Below are positions 1 to 10,972 of a DNA stretch of 64,000 nt, piece after piece. The position numbers were made by a program, and so were the translations under genes. Under the pieces are notes generated by a model. It was given only the letters and a program-made list of their open reading frames with translations, ran no database searches and was not told the origin of the DNA. Origin of the DNA: Kalmusia sp. IMI 367209 (lineage: Eukaryota > Ascomycota > Dothideomycetes > Pleosporales > Didymosphaeriaceae); the NCBI GenBank assembly GCA_027946365.1, contig JAPEUQ010000008.1, positions 2,070,234 to 2,134,233 of the forward strand, written 5' to 3'. Position 1 is the stretch's first letter; the number at the start of each line of letters is the position of its first letter.

Positions 1-2665
1 TTTAAGAATTTATCTCTTTAGTAGCCTACGGGGTTACGTTTATAGTAAAAAGGACGACTCTATACTATACTTTTATATAGATTACTAAAAACGAATAATA
101 TTACTATTAAAGATAAATATCCTCTATCCTTAATATTAGACCTTTAAGATTAACTATGATATGTTAAGCATTTTACTTAATTAGATATAAAAATATATAC
201 CACCAGATTAGGATAAAAGAGAGATATAAATAGAAGATAATTTTCTATACTAAGATAGGACTATATAAATAAAATATAATACCATTTAGTTTTATAAATA
301 TATTAGCCTTCTTCTAGTAGTAAATAAATACTATCTTTAAAGACTATCTAGAAAAATATACTATAGCCTATCTTAACGACGTCCTAATCTATTCGGAAAA
401 ACTAGAAGAACATAAGTAATAGGTAAGTAAGATCCTTAGTAAATAAGGAATACTAAATTCTACCTTAAACTCTAAAAATGCGAATTTAATATAACTATAA
501 CTACCTTCCTAAGATATATAATAGAACTAGGAAGAATTAAAATAGAACTAGTAAAGGTTAAAGATATCCTTAAATAACTAGAATTAAAGAATATTAAGGA
601 AGTATAATCTTTTTTAGGATTCTATAACTTTTATAGAAAGTTTATTCTATATTAGTCTAAAATAACTAATCCTTTAATAAAATTAATAAAAAGAATACCC
701 TTTTAAATAGACTTAGGAATACGCAACGGCGATAAGTACCCTAAAAAAGAAATTTATAAAGTATCTAGTATTATAAATCTTTAACCTATACCTATTAATA
801 ATCTTAGAAATGAATATATCTAACTTTATAATTAGAGTATATCTACTCTAGAGACCCCAAATAGATAAAAATACCTAGTAGAATATTACTTATGAAAGAT
901 GAAATCACTAGAGTTAAACTACAATATATATAATAAAGAAATACTAGCCATATTTATAGTATTTAAGGAATAGAGGATATATCTCTAAGGGATAAAGTAT
1001 TAAATCCTAGTCTACTTAAACTATAAAAATCTTACTAGATTTATAATAACTAAGGTCTTAAACTAATAATAAACTAGATAGATAGAATAATTAACTACGT
1101 TTAATTTTAAAATTATTTATACTAAGGAATTAAATAACTTAAGGGCCGACGCCTTAAGTAGAAGACTAGACTTATAGGAAATAATCTAAGTCTTAGCAAC
1201 CTTATTAATATATAATAATAAGAAAAATATAATCTATAATTATCCTAAACTAGTAGCCTTAATAGAACTTTAAACTAGTAAGTAGAAGAAATAGATTCGA
1301 CGGGAAATAGAATAAGCGACGAAAGACTTAAGCCATCTATTAAAAGAAATTACTACTAAGATAGAACTAATAAAAGTCTTTAATTAAACCTATATCTCTA
1401 AGAAAGTATAATGAGAGTTTATTAGACAATTCTATAAAGTATTAGCACACGGATACTAGGGAATTAAAAGAACCCTAGAGTAACTTATATAAAGCTACTA
1501 CTTTCTAAAAATAAGATAAATAGTTACTAAAGTTCTTTATAATTATACTAATTATTACTAAATAAACCTAAATAACACGCACCCTATAAAGAACTCTAAC
1601 TAGTGGAAACCCCTAAATAACTATAGGAAATAGTAATAATAAATTTTATTATATAATTACTAAAATTCAAGGACCCTAATAATAGGGTAGAATATAATAG
1701 GATTATAGTAATCATTAATAAAATAATAAAGTATAGTTACTTTCTTCTATATTAAGAAACTAGTAAAGTAGAACAGATAGCCTTTAGATTCCTATTAATA
1801 GTAGTAGCCCATTATGGGATACTAGATAAAATTATTATAGACCGAGATATCTAATTTACCTTAAAACTATAGATAATAGTAATTAGATTAATTAAAATTA
1901 AGTATAGCATATCTATAGCATACTACCCCTAAATAGACGGATAAACTAAACGTATAAATTAAATAGTAGAATAATACCTAAGGTACTACTTAAACTATTA
2001 ATAAAATAACTAGATAGGACTACTCCTATAGCCTAGTTAATCTATAACAGCTCATAATATAGCGCTATAGGGTTACGCCGTTCTACGCAAATTATGGGTT
2101 TATACTAAAAGTATACTAGGTACTAAAAGTAATAGAATTATAGAGCATTAATAGAAAACTAGGCAAAAAGGATTATATAAATATATAATATATTAAAGAA
2201 TAATATCACGTTCTTATAACTCTAGATAAAGAAATACTATAATTATAAGTAAAAGGCTACACCCTGCTAGAAAAAGAGAGAAAGTCTAGCTACTATAAAA
2301 AAATATAGCTAGTAAACGACCTTCCGGAAAACTTAATCACCTAAAAATTAGACTATATAAGATAATAGAATAAATCATACTAGTTATATATTAACTAAAG
2401 CTACTAGAATCTATAAAAATTTACTCTATCTTTTATATAGCACTATTAGAAAAAGCACCTCAGGATACACAACCAACGGTGTATAAAGCGAATATATATA
2501 AATAAAAAAAAATAGGAAGTCTTATATATAACTAACTATTACTACTAAAATAGAAAACTATTATTAGGTTAGATGGACTAGAATAGACAAAAACGGAAAC
2601 CCATAAGATAATACCTAGAAACTAAAAGAAAACCTTAACTACTTTAAGAAGCTAGAGGAGTACTA
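1..2665 (+). pseudogene. pol: Chromovirus A pol remnant: RT, RNase H, integrase, chromodomain
   Basis: The RT active site reads Y-L-N-D-V-L-I-Y-S at 369-395; the family motif is YLDD, and the Asp-to-Asn change is what a TpG-to-TpA mutation gives. RNase H ends with an intact R-A-D-A-L-S-R-R at 1142-1165. The integrase HHCC region lies around 1425-1570 (LAHGY.GIKRTLE is legible) and the core around 1620-1990, ending in a decayed YHPQTDGQTERINQ-type motif near 1920-1960. A chromodomain tail is legible at 2607-2663 (DNT-stop-KLKENLNYFKKLEEY), where the stop sits at the family's conserved Trp. Chromodomains are known to target integration to heterochromatin. Stops and several frame changes make it non-functional. 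Confidence 0.87.
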
Positions 2666-2759
2666 GCTAAACTAATCTTATAAAGGAAACTAAAAGATAA
2701 TAGACTAAGATCTAGACTACCTAGTTATAAATTAAGAAGAATAAAGTTACCGCTAGAGG

Positions 2760-3025
2760 TATAAATAATACTTAGGTTAACTTCTACCTCCTCTAAACTA
2801 TCCTATAGGCTAGTAATCTATAAATCTACCTCTTTTTAATCTAACTCCACCTCTAGAACTATAGACTAATAATCCTCCTATTTATTAAAAACTCTTTCTA
2901 TTTTCGAAGCCTTACCACCCTAATATAAATAGTAGCTAATATATCTAGTGCTACCTTCTAAGCTTTCTTAATCTTATTTAGTTTAGCTTAAATTTTAGTT
3001 TAGGAACGACCAATAGATCGCACTA
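2760..3025 (-). pseudogene. Antisense accessory frame of element A
   Basis: Between the chromodomain and the LTR, the minus strand from about 3022 down to 2878 reads as a Lys/Arg-rich helical segment containing RVVRLRKQKEFL, with only TAA/TAG interruptions, and seems to continue in another frame to about 2760. The plus strand here shows no comparable frame. The RLRKQK..L pattern resembles hypothetical fungal proteins I have seen encoded near retrotransposons, but I cannot name a family. It is antisense to pol, downstream of it and inside the element, so it would need its own promoter. It could be a chance open stretch; the position and similar frames in G, K and E argue otherwise. Confidence 0.45.
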
Positions 3026-3383
3026 TAAGTAATTAATATAAGGTAGAATACTTAAATAAATTACTTACTCTTAGTTACTAAAATACTATTTACGTTATAA
3101 AAATATTAAACGCTAGATCTTATATAAGGCTTATAAGCCAACCTTTTTAGAGTATTATGAGGGGAAACGATACAATCCAAATTTAGCCTAGTATATTAAA
3201 AATAAGATATAGTAATAAACCCGCAACGACTAATTTTATTAGTAAGTATAAGACATTCGATAATTTTATAAGAAGGTATAAAGGGCGATAACGACCTAAA
3301 ACTAATAGAAACTATCCTACTAATATAGCTTTATCTTTATAACGGAACATTCTTCGGGCCAAAGAACTAAGAGGGGGAAATAG

Positions 3384-3819
3384 TATTATAACTACTATAC
3401 CATAATAGAATTACGATAATAATAACGTTAGTAGTAATAACTAATAGGATTAAAAGGACTAGTATTATAATCATAGAAATAATACTAAGTATAATATAGA
3501 CACGTGATATAATTATATAATAGCTCTATAGGCTCTATCTATAGAGCCCGTTAGAGCCAACTCTATAGGCTCTATCTATAGAGCCCATAGAGCCAACCCC
3601 AGATAGTAGTATATAGAGATAATAGATAACCACCGGTAATCCTTATTATTAATTCATTAAGTTCTCTTATAAGTAGTTTCTTATAGAAGACTATTATTAA
3701 TCCTATTAGTAATTAATACTTATAGTAGTTAATTAACGTTCACCCCTTATAATCATACAACCCTACACGCCCTCATTTCCACTTAACCCTTTAAGACAGC
3801 CTCACGGCCGCCCGTTACA
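3384..3819 (+). repeat. 3' LTR of chromovirus A
   Basis: A purine-rich tract (agagggggaaa, ending near 3380) precedes a segment starting tattata, read as a mutated TGTTATA, and ending gttaca at 3819. TG...CA-type ends after a polypurine tract are the expected 3' LTR structure. Only one LTR is in the window, so the ends are inferred rather than proven by a pair. Confidence 0.55.
3524..3596 (+). repeat. Tandem hairpin repeat inside LTR A
   Basis: Two tandem units (37 and 36 bp) each carry ggctctat-ct-atagagcc, an 8-bp perfect stem with a 2-nt loop, at 3531-3548 and 3568-3585. Each is followed by agagccaa. In an LTR this could be a protein-binding or RNA-structure element; the function is unknown. 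Confidence 0.85.
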
Positions 3820-3836
3820 CGTACTTAGTTACCTTA

Positions 3837-5027
3837 TAATATTATCTTTTATTAAATTTTCTACTCCTTTATTATTATTTTTCTTTATTTTACTATCCTT
3901 TTAAAATTATTCTTAAGATAGTGATTATTTTTAAATCTACTTATATAACTTCTAACTATAATAGGTAATTCCTTATTATATTCTAGTAATTCGTTAATAT
4001 CTATATTAGAAGTTCTAAAATTATAACTATCTATAATATTATTAATCTTATTATTAAACTTTTTAGTCGTATTTATATTAAAAATATATAATCTAAAAAC
4101 TATTACTTACTAGATTTAAAACATGTGCGAAACATTTAATATCTACTATAGAATTATTATATTTAAATTTAAAATTATTTTTAATAAATCTATAGTATTA
4201 TTAATAGAACTAGCATTATCTCTAGTAACTCCTAATAATTTATTATTTAAATTATAGTCTAATAAGACGTTTTCTATAATAGGATAAATATTACTACTAC
4301 TATAACTATCTAAATCATTTAAATCCTCAAAACCTATTAAGTAACTTTCTAGTTTAAATTTATTATTATAGAAATGTATAGTAATAGCTAGAAAATCTAA
4401 ATTATTACTAGATTTCCATTCATCTAAAGTAATTAAAAATTTACTATTATTATTATTAATTTTATTTTTAATTTATTAATTTCTATATTATATATATTAT
4501 TTAATTCTTTTCTAATAGTTTCCCTACTAATAGTAGATAGATTATCTTTTAAATATTTTAATAGATTTTAAAACTATTACTATCTATTAAACTAAAAGGT
4601 AAGTTATTATTAATAATAAATTTTAAGATTAAATTTTTATATTCCTCTTTATTAAAAAATATAAAACTAGGTCTTTTTCTTACTAAGTTATTACTACTAG
4701 AAGTACTAAAATAATTATTAATCATATTTATACTACTAGTTTCATCTATATTAGAACTATTTTCATCTAAATTAGGCTCTAAGTAAGTAAAATGCTTATG
4801 TTTAAAATGACTATTTAAATTAGTAGTATTAAAAGGCCACGTACTTACTTTATTATATTCACATAAATTACAGCTAGCTTTAAAAGTTCTAGTTTCATTT
4901 TCTTTAAAAGGTAAAACCTCTAATTTAAATTTTCTAGAACTAAAAATATTAGCTAATTTAGAAATATTAGGTAATTCTAAATTAGGATCTAGTAGATCCT
5001 CTTTGTAAAATAAAATTTAGAAGCCAT
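3837..5027 (-). pseudogene. hAT transposase, N-terminal half (copy A)
   Basis: This is a cut-and-paste DNA transposase remnant. Reading the minus strand, an ATG at 5027-5025 (MASKFYF) is followed by a frame change and then a BED zinc finger: CNLC near 4875-4864 and LNSHFKHKHF near 4815-4788. The hAT core follows: TLDEW (first catalytic Asp codon at 4424-4422), LESYLIGFEDL, NKLLGVTRDNAS (second Asp at 4220-4218) and CFAHVLNLV near 4130-4105. The C-terminal dimerisation region is missing, because the copy stops at about 3837 next to LTR A. A few frameshifts interrupt it, but most of the frame is open and CA/TG dinucleotides survive, unlike its neighbours. Codons are extremely A/T-biased. Copy B (18368-19483) supplies the complementary half. 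Confidence 0.85.
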
Positions 5028-5204
5028 AATAAATAAAGATAAATAAAGATAATAAGATAGTATAGTTATAGTTATAGTTAATAATGTAAAAACTATCAAC
5101 TTAAAATTAAAGAACTTAAAGAAGTATATATATATATCTCTCTAGGTTAAGAGCTTAATAATCTATATTATAAATCAAAATTATAGAATTTACTAAATAA
5201 TAAC
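5028..5204. other. A/T-rich spacer with short simple repeats
   Basis: The spacer lies upstream of the hAT frame. It contains runs of aaataaagat and tagttatagt-type short repeats and a (ta)n tract near 5130. I see no gene. It may include the hAT 5' untranslated end, but no inverted terminal repeat could be paired because the other end of this copy is gone. Confidence 0.5.
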
Positions 5205-5745
5205 TTAACTCCATGATTTATTATAAATCCTTATTAAATAATAGCCTAAGTCCGTAATTTATTATAAATCCTTATTAAATAATAGCCTAAGTCCGTAATT
5301 TATTATAAATCCTTATTAAATAATAGCCTAAGTCCGTGATTTATTATAAATCCTTATTAAATAATAGCCTAAGTCCGTGATTTATTATAAATCCTTATTA
5401 AATAATAGCCTAAGTCCGTGATTTATTATAAATCCTTATTAAATAATAGCCTAAGTCCGTGATTTATTATAAATCCTTATTAAATAATAGCCTAAGTCCG
5501 TGATTTATTTTAAATCCTTATTAAATTATATCCTAAGTTCGTAATTAATTATAAATCCTAGTTAAATAATAGCCTAAGTCCGTGATTTATTATAAATCTT
5601 TATTAAATAATAGTCTAAGTCCGTGATTTATTTTAAACCCTTATTAAATTAAATCCTAAGTCCGTAATTAATTATAAATCCTAGTTAAATAATAGCCTAA
5701 GTCCGTGATTTATTATAAATCCTAGTTAAATAATAGCCGAAGTCT
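5205..5745 (+). repeat. 41-bp tandem satellite, about 13 units, with a higher-order trimer
   Basis: A unit reading ttattataaatcc...gcctaagtccgtga repeats every 41 bp (junctions at 5338 and 5379, for example). The first units are nearly identical. From about 5500 three variants alternate in fixed order (ttttaaa..., attataaatcctag..., ttataaat...), and the trio occurs twice, giving a 123-bp higher-order unit. There are no spacers, so this is not a CRISPR array. Confidence 0.93.
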
Positions 5746-5924
5746 ATAATAAAAATTAATTAATTAATTACTAGGTTTAATACTTTATAGAAAGAATAAT
5801 ATATAAGTCTATAGGTTTCTTTATTCTATTCTAATTAAGTTAACTTTTAAGTTACTTATTACATTATCTACTACGTTATCTACTACGTTATCTACTATTT
5901 ATTACTATATCTAGCCTTACTACG

Positions 5925-6661
5925 CAAGATATTATTCGAACTTCTATTAATAGAAGTATAGTAGTTAAATCTACTAAAATAGATTCTACTATAAAAGCTC
6001 TAATTAATAGTTTTAAAAGAATAACTCTAATAGTACTATTATAGAATATTTAAATATTTTAAGAATAGTTTATTATTTAAAACGACTTAAGTACTATAAT
6101 ATTAATAAGTTTAAAATTACTTTAAGTAAGTTTTTATCTTTTTATAAATAATTACTAACTAATATATTTCTAGACCTTATTAAAGAGAATAAAATAGATC
6201 TAGACTATAAAGATCTATTATATACTCCTAATAGTAAAGAACGAGCTATTCTTAAAAGGATAAATACTTATTTACTCTATTTAAGTATTTTATTTAAAGA
6301 TTATAGTAAGTATTACTTTATTATATTTTATATATACTAATATCCTCTAGATTTAATTAATAGCTTTAAAGCTAAGAATATAATTAATAATAAAGAGGAC
6401 GTCTTTATTAAAGATAAAGTCTTTAATAAAGAGGACTATAAAAATAATAAAGATTTCTTCTTAAAAGAGGATCTTTATTTTCTTAATACTATTAATTTTC
6501 TAAATAAAGACTATTATTCACTAGAAGAGATTAGACTTTATAAGGATAAAAAGATAGAGATTCTATTAATATAAAAGAAAATACTAAGGAGGATTTTAGT
6601 AAAATATAAAAGAAAAGAGGAAGAAGTTAAAATGGATTTAGATGAGGATACTATATTTTAA
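5925..6661 (+). pseudogene. Unidentified broken ORF, Lys/Asn/Ile-rich
   Basis: A frame beginning around LTTQDIIRTSINRS (near 5919-5960) runs to about 6035. It then continues in another frame from about 6017 to the TAA at 6659-6661, with in-frame stops only at 6149, in the Tyr-rich stretch near 6340, and near 6572. That is far fewer than in other frames here. Legible segments include KENKIDLDYKDLLYTP and YSLEEIRLYKDKK, and the end is acidic (MDLDEDTIF). It is rich in Lys, Asn, Leu and Ile and has acidic/basic alternation suggesting helices. I do not recognise it. It sits directly after the satellite and, like the hAT frames, has A/T-biased codons but a surviving frame. It could be a transposon accessory gene or a host-derived gene. 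Confidence 0.5.
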
Positions 6662-7314
6662 TTTTTTCTTATTTTTCATCTAATCTTATATGGGCTTCTT
6701 AGTATATAAAAATCTATTTTCTATTTTTATTATATATAAATATAAAGTATTTTGGTTCTATAATCCTTTATAACTTAAACGAGTCTAGTAATTCTTTTTA
6801 AAAAGTCAACTACCAAGCTACTTATAGACGTAGTTAAAAATTTTAGTTTTTAAAAAATAATTTTCTAGTCACTAGATTATATAATCTAAATAATTTGAAC
6901 TATATTAAGATTACGTTAAGGTACTACGTTAGTAATATAATATAGCTTAGTTATACTATTTATATTAGATTTTATAGCTAGTATCTTTCGTTTTTTATAG
7001 TTATTAACTACGCTTATAACTAGTTATCAAAATTGGTTTTTTTCAAAAATTAATTTCTTATTCCTTAATTAAGTATTTTGAGTAATTCTAATTAAATTAT
7101 TATTATTATATAGAATTCTACTACTTTTATTAATTACTATAATTATAATATTTTAAATTAATACTATAATTAGTATTTTCTATTAGAACTACTAACTATA
7201 CTTCTTATACATTTATACTTAGTTATAGAAAGTAGCGTTTTTAATTAATTATTTTCTAGGTATTAAATTATATAATTTAAATAATCTTAATTATATTAAG
7301 ATTAATCTAGACTA
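6662..7314. other. A/T-rich non-coding region with an imperfect direct repeat (target of X1)
   Basis: No gene is seen. A segment at about 6862-7000 (attatataatctaaataatt ... agattttatagctagtat) recurs imperfectly at about 7250-7314 and continues after X1 at 10396-10475. X1 was therefore inserted into the second copy of this repeat. The repeat family is not identified. Confidence 0.5.
7303..7314. repeat. Target duplication, left of X1
   Basis: taatctagacta occurs here and again at 10384-10395, directly flanking the two ends of X1. A 12-bp duplication is longer than LTR elements (4-6 bp), hAT (8 bp) or pogo (TA) make. Confidence 0.75.
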
Positions 7315-7958
7315 GGCCGTACTAGTTCCTTTAGAATAGTATTAGTTATCTTTTTTAAAATCTTTTAAATCCTTTTATATTTAATATTAGCATAGACTTT
7401 ATTAATAATCACTCTAACCCAGCGACTAAATCTAGTTTACATAGCTACCTACTATATAATAGCTTAAGCTTCTCTTACTTATATACCATAAATAAAACAA
7501 CATACTATAAGCTCTATATTTAAAAAAGTTTACTCATTCTATATATAGTAATCTAAATTTCTATTACCTTATTACTATCCTTTATACTACGCGCTTAGGT
7601 TAACCTCACTACGCTATAGAGGATTTTATATATCTAGGTAATACTCGTTATTTATTAACTTAAAGATAAACTCTTAGTTATTATTATCTAATATTAGAAT
7701 ACTAGCACCTACCTAGTTTATAACCCCTAGAGCTCCTTTCTATATAACGTTATTATCTACCTACTACTATCTTCTCTTTTAAGGCTTACTATTACTACCT
7801 AGCTTAACTTATAAACCTATAGTACTTTATTAATACTTAAGTATATATACTACTAGTAACTTCCTTTAACTATCCTATATACTTTTAAGATCTCCTTATT
7901 ATAGTTATCTTTAGTAATCCCAGACTAAACTTACTATCTATAATATATAGTATCTATA

Positions 7959-8006
7959 ACGTGGTTTATAAGTAAGTTAGTAGCCTAAGTAAGTTAGTAG
8001 CTTTTC
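7959..8006 (+). repeat. F1 left terminal inverted repeat with subterminal direct repeat
   Basis: The inverted repeat pairs with 9758-9805. Inside it taagtaagttagtag occurs twice, at 7969-7983 and 7986-8000, a 17-bp period. Such doubled motifs are candidate transposase binding sites. Confidence 0.88.
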
Positions 8007-8224
8007 ACCAGCGTTCTACTATCACGACAACTTCGCATAATGTCTTAACAACATAACATATAAAAGACCTATATAGAAGGAGATATATAGCTAGCTATCT
8101 TTAATATTAAAAGAAAATAAATATAAAGTGAAAAACGCGCTATAATTATCTATAATATACTATAAATAACTATATAAGAGAGATATACTAGGAGACGCCT
8201 TTAACGCGACTGTGAAGTAAACTT

Positions 8225-9665
8225 AAAGCGTATAAATATATTAGAAGAGAAGGTAATTATTTAAGAGGTACTTAAGTAGAGTACATATAGTATAGCACCT
8301 ATAAAGGATAGAGTACGTAGTATAGTAAATAGATTACTATAAGCACGAGATAGTAAATCTATTAGTAAAAACTAGGTTAACAACTTTATTAAATAAATTC
8401 TAGAGCTGAAAACCCATTAGACTCATCTATATAATAGCCAGCGTACTACCTATAAAGACCCAGCGCTTATACGATACTAGTTAGCACTAGTTTAGTTAAT
8501 AAAGTAGAAGTATAATATTCTAAATAAGAATATCTAGAATTTTAATAAGACTGGCTTTATAATAGATAAGATATCATCTTAGCTAGTTATTATAAGCTTA
8601 GAAGGATCTAGTAAGAAGAAATAAATATAGCCTAGTAACTATAAATAGATTACCCTAGTATAAGGCGTCGCTATAATAGGGTTATAATTCTACCTTTTAT
8701 TATCTTTATAGATAAGGTGTTAATCACCACCTAGTTTAAAGATCTATCCCTAGAATAGATTATTACTATTAGCCCTAATGGCTAGATTAATAATAACCTT
8801 ATACTTATCTAGCTAGACTACTTTAAGAAGCATTCGCAGTGCTAGCGCGTAGAAGGATACTACTTACTTATTATTAATAGCTATAAGAGTTACTACTCTA
8901 CCGATTTCTAGGATTACTATAAGGAGAAGAATATTATTACTTTCTATATACCTTCTTATTTATTATATCTATTATAGTCCTTAGATGTTACCTGCTTCGC
9001 GCCGTTAAAGCGCGCGTATAATAATAAGATCTCAGCCTTAATATATAATTATACCTACTATATTAGTAAAGATACCTTTCTTTTAGCCTTTAAAAATACT
9101 TTTAGTAAGGCATTTATTAAGGATAATATTTACATAGGCTTTTAAGGCGCTAGGCTAGTCCTAATTAACCTAGAAGCTATATTATTAAAGCTTAATATAA
9201 GACTATATACGTTTACTCCACCCCAGCGTAATAACGTCGTATAAGAGGTAAAGACCCTATATAACGCTAAAAAATTAGAAGTATAAAGTATATTTATTTA
9301 AATAAGAATAAGAAATTACCTAGGGTTCTTAGTAAGCTCTCTAGACGAATCAATTAGGCAGTTAAATAAAGATACTTAGTAGATAGTATATAATATAGAG
9401 TTAATAAAGGAAAAAAATAAATAGCCTTAAAAGCGCTATTAATATAATAGCGAAGCATAAGAGCCGTAAATAGTAATATATATAAATAGAGGAGACGTTT
9501 ATAGTTAGAGAGGTAGATAAATTAATTACTATAAGAGAGGGTAGTAGTCGTAGTAGTAATAAGAAGCCGGTAAAGAAGATTTATACTAAGAGATACTATA
9601 GTTATTATTATGAGAAAGGATATAATTCCTGTATCTATATAGTAGAGATAGAGGACTTAGATAAT
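8225..9665 (+). pseudogene. Fot1/pogo-family DDE transposase remnant
   Basis: The N-terminal DNA-binding part is legible around 8330-8480 (SKSISKN-stop-VNNFIK). The catalytic core opens with NFNKTGFIIDKISS at 8538-8579; the family has NFDETGF, so the first catalytic Asp is now Asn. QGVAIIG follows. A frame change lies near 8680-8690. The core continues with ITISPNG, YYLLIINSYKSYYS (family LLILDGHGSH) and SLDVTCFAPLKRAYN around 8980-9020, where the last Asp survives. A decayed CCHC-like knuckle (YSYYYEKGYNSCIY, 9597-9638) sits near the C terminus. The frame is crossed by TAA/TAG at Gln/Trp sites. Identification as DDE_1, Fot1 type, is firm; it is inactive. Confidence 0.92.
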
Positions 9666-9757
9666 AGTAACAACTCTAAGGAATAGAATAGTATATAGTA
9701 AACTACTATTAGTTTTAGTAGTATTAAGATACTACGCTACGATAGTGGGGCGCTAGC

Positions 9758-9805
9758 AAAAAGCTATTAACTCGCTTAAACTATTAACTTACTTATAAAT
9801 CACGT
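9758..9805 (-). repeat. F1 right terminal inverted repeat
   Basis: This is the reverse complement of the left end with only transition differences. The outermost bases acttataaatcacgt mirror acgtggtttataagt. Confidence 0.88.
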
Positions 9806-10383
9806 TAAGGGCTTTAGTATACACCTTATTATCTATAGGGTAGATAATAGGACTATAGATAATAGATTTAGATGGTTTAGTAAGGTCGATTCTAATATAA
9901 AAATTATTTATAAATATAATAGAATCTAGATAATATATTAATAATAATTATTTATATAAGATTACGTAGCGTACCTAGCCTAAAAAAGAAAGAGAATATA
10001 TTAGTAAGGCGGATATTAACGTTATAGTTAATAAGGTAGAGAGATAACGGTTACTACTTATAATAATCTTAATAGATGGCAACTTATCATAACTATCACT
10101 ATAATAAAAGTTATTATTAAAAGATAGTACGCGTACCGTGTCCTTTCTTTAATAAATTAAATAACTTTTAATTAGAGCGTGCGCCAAGCCTTACTTTATA
10201 ATCTAGTGTAATAATCTTATAATCTAATCTAATAATCTAATAAGTCTAATAGAAATATAATATCTTTACTATTAATACCTTTTAAAATACCTTTTAAGTT
10301 AGAAAAGTAGGAGGAACTGCTACTATCTTTTTAGTTTACTATCCTTCATACTACGTATAATCTTTCGATGATTAAAATATATA

Positions 10384-10395
10384 TAATCTAGACTA
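10384..10395. repeat. Target duplication, right of X1
   Basis: taatctagacta is identical to 7303-7314. Confidence 0.75.
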
Positions 10396-10705
10396 TACTT
10401 TTAGTTATAGTAGTTAATCTTATTATACTATCTATATTAGACTTTATAACTAGTACTTCTCGTTTTTTTTTTTAGTATTAGTATATAGTAATAAATAGTT
10501 AATAAACTTATCCTATATAGTAAAATATTAGTATATTACTTTATTATTTATATTATTTCTATCTATTAGTAGAATTTTATTAATAATATTTAGTAAACTA
10601 TAGTTTTACTATAAATTATTATAGTTTTTATATAAGTTACTATTGATTTTATATTCTTAAAAACAAAATATAACTTAAATAACTTAAATAGTCTAAATAT
10701 CTATA
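10396..10705. other. A/T-rich non-coding region
   Basis: The first 80 bp continue the direct repeat interrupted by X1. The rest is A/T-rich DNA with no recognisable gene or motif. It runs without a break into repeat R1. Confidence 0.5.
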
Positions 10706-10972
10706 TATCTTAAAACTATAGTATAATATAATATATTATAAACGCTATATTTATATTTTTCTTATATATTTCTACTATTTTTAATCTCAGTTACTAATTA
10801 GTAACTGAGTAATTACTTAGTATTACTAAGTCAGTTACTAATTACTAATTACTAATTATATTTACTAAAAATCTCAGTTACTAATTACTAACTCAGTTAC
10901 TATAAGATAAATTAGTAACTGAGTAATTAGTTACTAATATTATATAGTAATTACTAAAAATTTGCAACACTG
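10706..10972 (+). repeat. Direct repeat R1 with clustered GTTACTAATTAGTAAC palindromes
   Basis: It starts tatcttaaaactatag and is near-identical to 18101-18367, with transitions only. It contains repeated agttactaatta and its inverse, forming short perfect palindromes. R1 keeps cagt/actg where R2 has tagt/acta, so R1 is less RIP-mutated. Its right edge coincides with the truncation point of E1 at 10969-10973. Confidence 0.85.

Larger units (their letters stand above)
1..3819 (+). mobile_element. Ty3/gypsy chromovirus A, 3' part (RT to 3' LTR)
   Basis: This is an LTR retrotransposon cut by the window start. Reading along the plus strand it holds the end of reverse transcriptase, RNase H, integrase and a C-terminal chromodomain, then about 0.7 kb of non-pol sequence, a purine tract near 3371-3380 and a 3' LTR. 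The order RT-RH-IN-chromodomain defines the chromovirus branch of Ty3/gypsy. The element is inactive because pol is crossed by many TAA/TAG codons. The 5' LTR, gag and protease are outside the window, so a target duplication cannot be checked. Confidence 0.88.
7959..9805 (+). mobile_element. Fot1/pogo-like DNA transposon F1, complete ends
   Basis: The left end acgtggtttataagtaagtt matches the reverse complement of the right end (acttataaatcacgt) over about 48 bp. The element is flanked by TA at 7957-7958 and 9806-9807, the Tc1/mariner-pogo target duplication. Its 1847-bp length is typical of Fot1-type elements. It encodes one transposase on the plus strand, inactivated by RIP stops and a frame change. 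It is inserted in X1, so it is younger than that copy. Confidence 0.93.
7315..10383 (-). mobile_element. Unclassified element X, copy 1, interrupted by F1
   Basis: The two arms, 7315-7958 and 9806-10383, together about 1220 bp, are the reverse complement of 12357-13580 (X2). Both copies begin with (t)atatatt...catcgaaag and end at gcggcc or its mutated form gtacggcc, so the unit has fixed ends. It is flanked by a 12-bp direct duplication and I see no terminal inverted repeats. A Fot1-like transposon sits inside with a TA duplication. This copy is much more RIP-mutated than X2: for example gcgtagtgagg in X2 corresponds to a decayed stretch near 7600. No family assignment is possible by eye. 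Confidence 0.75.

Noticed and set aside
5205..5745. CRISPR array
   Set aside because: The units are contiguous 41-mers with no unique spacers, in a eukaryotic-type context.
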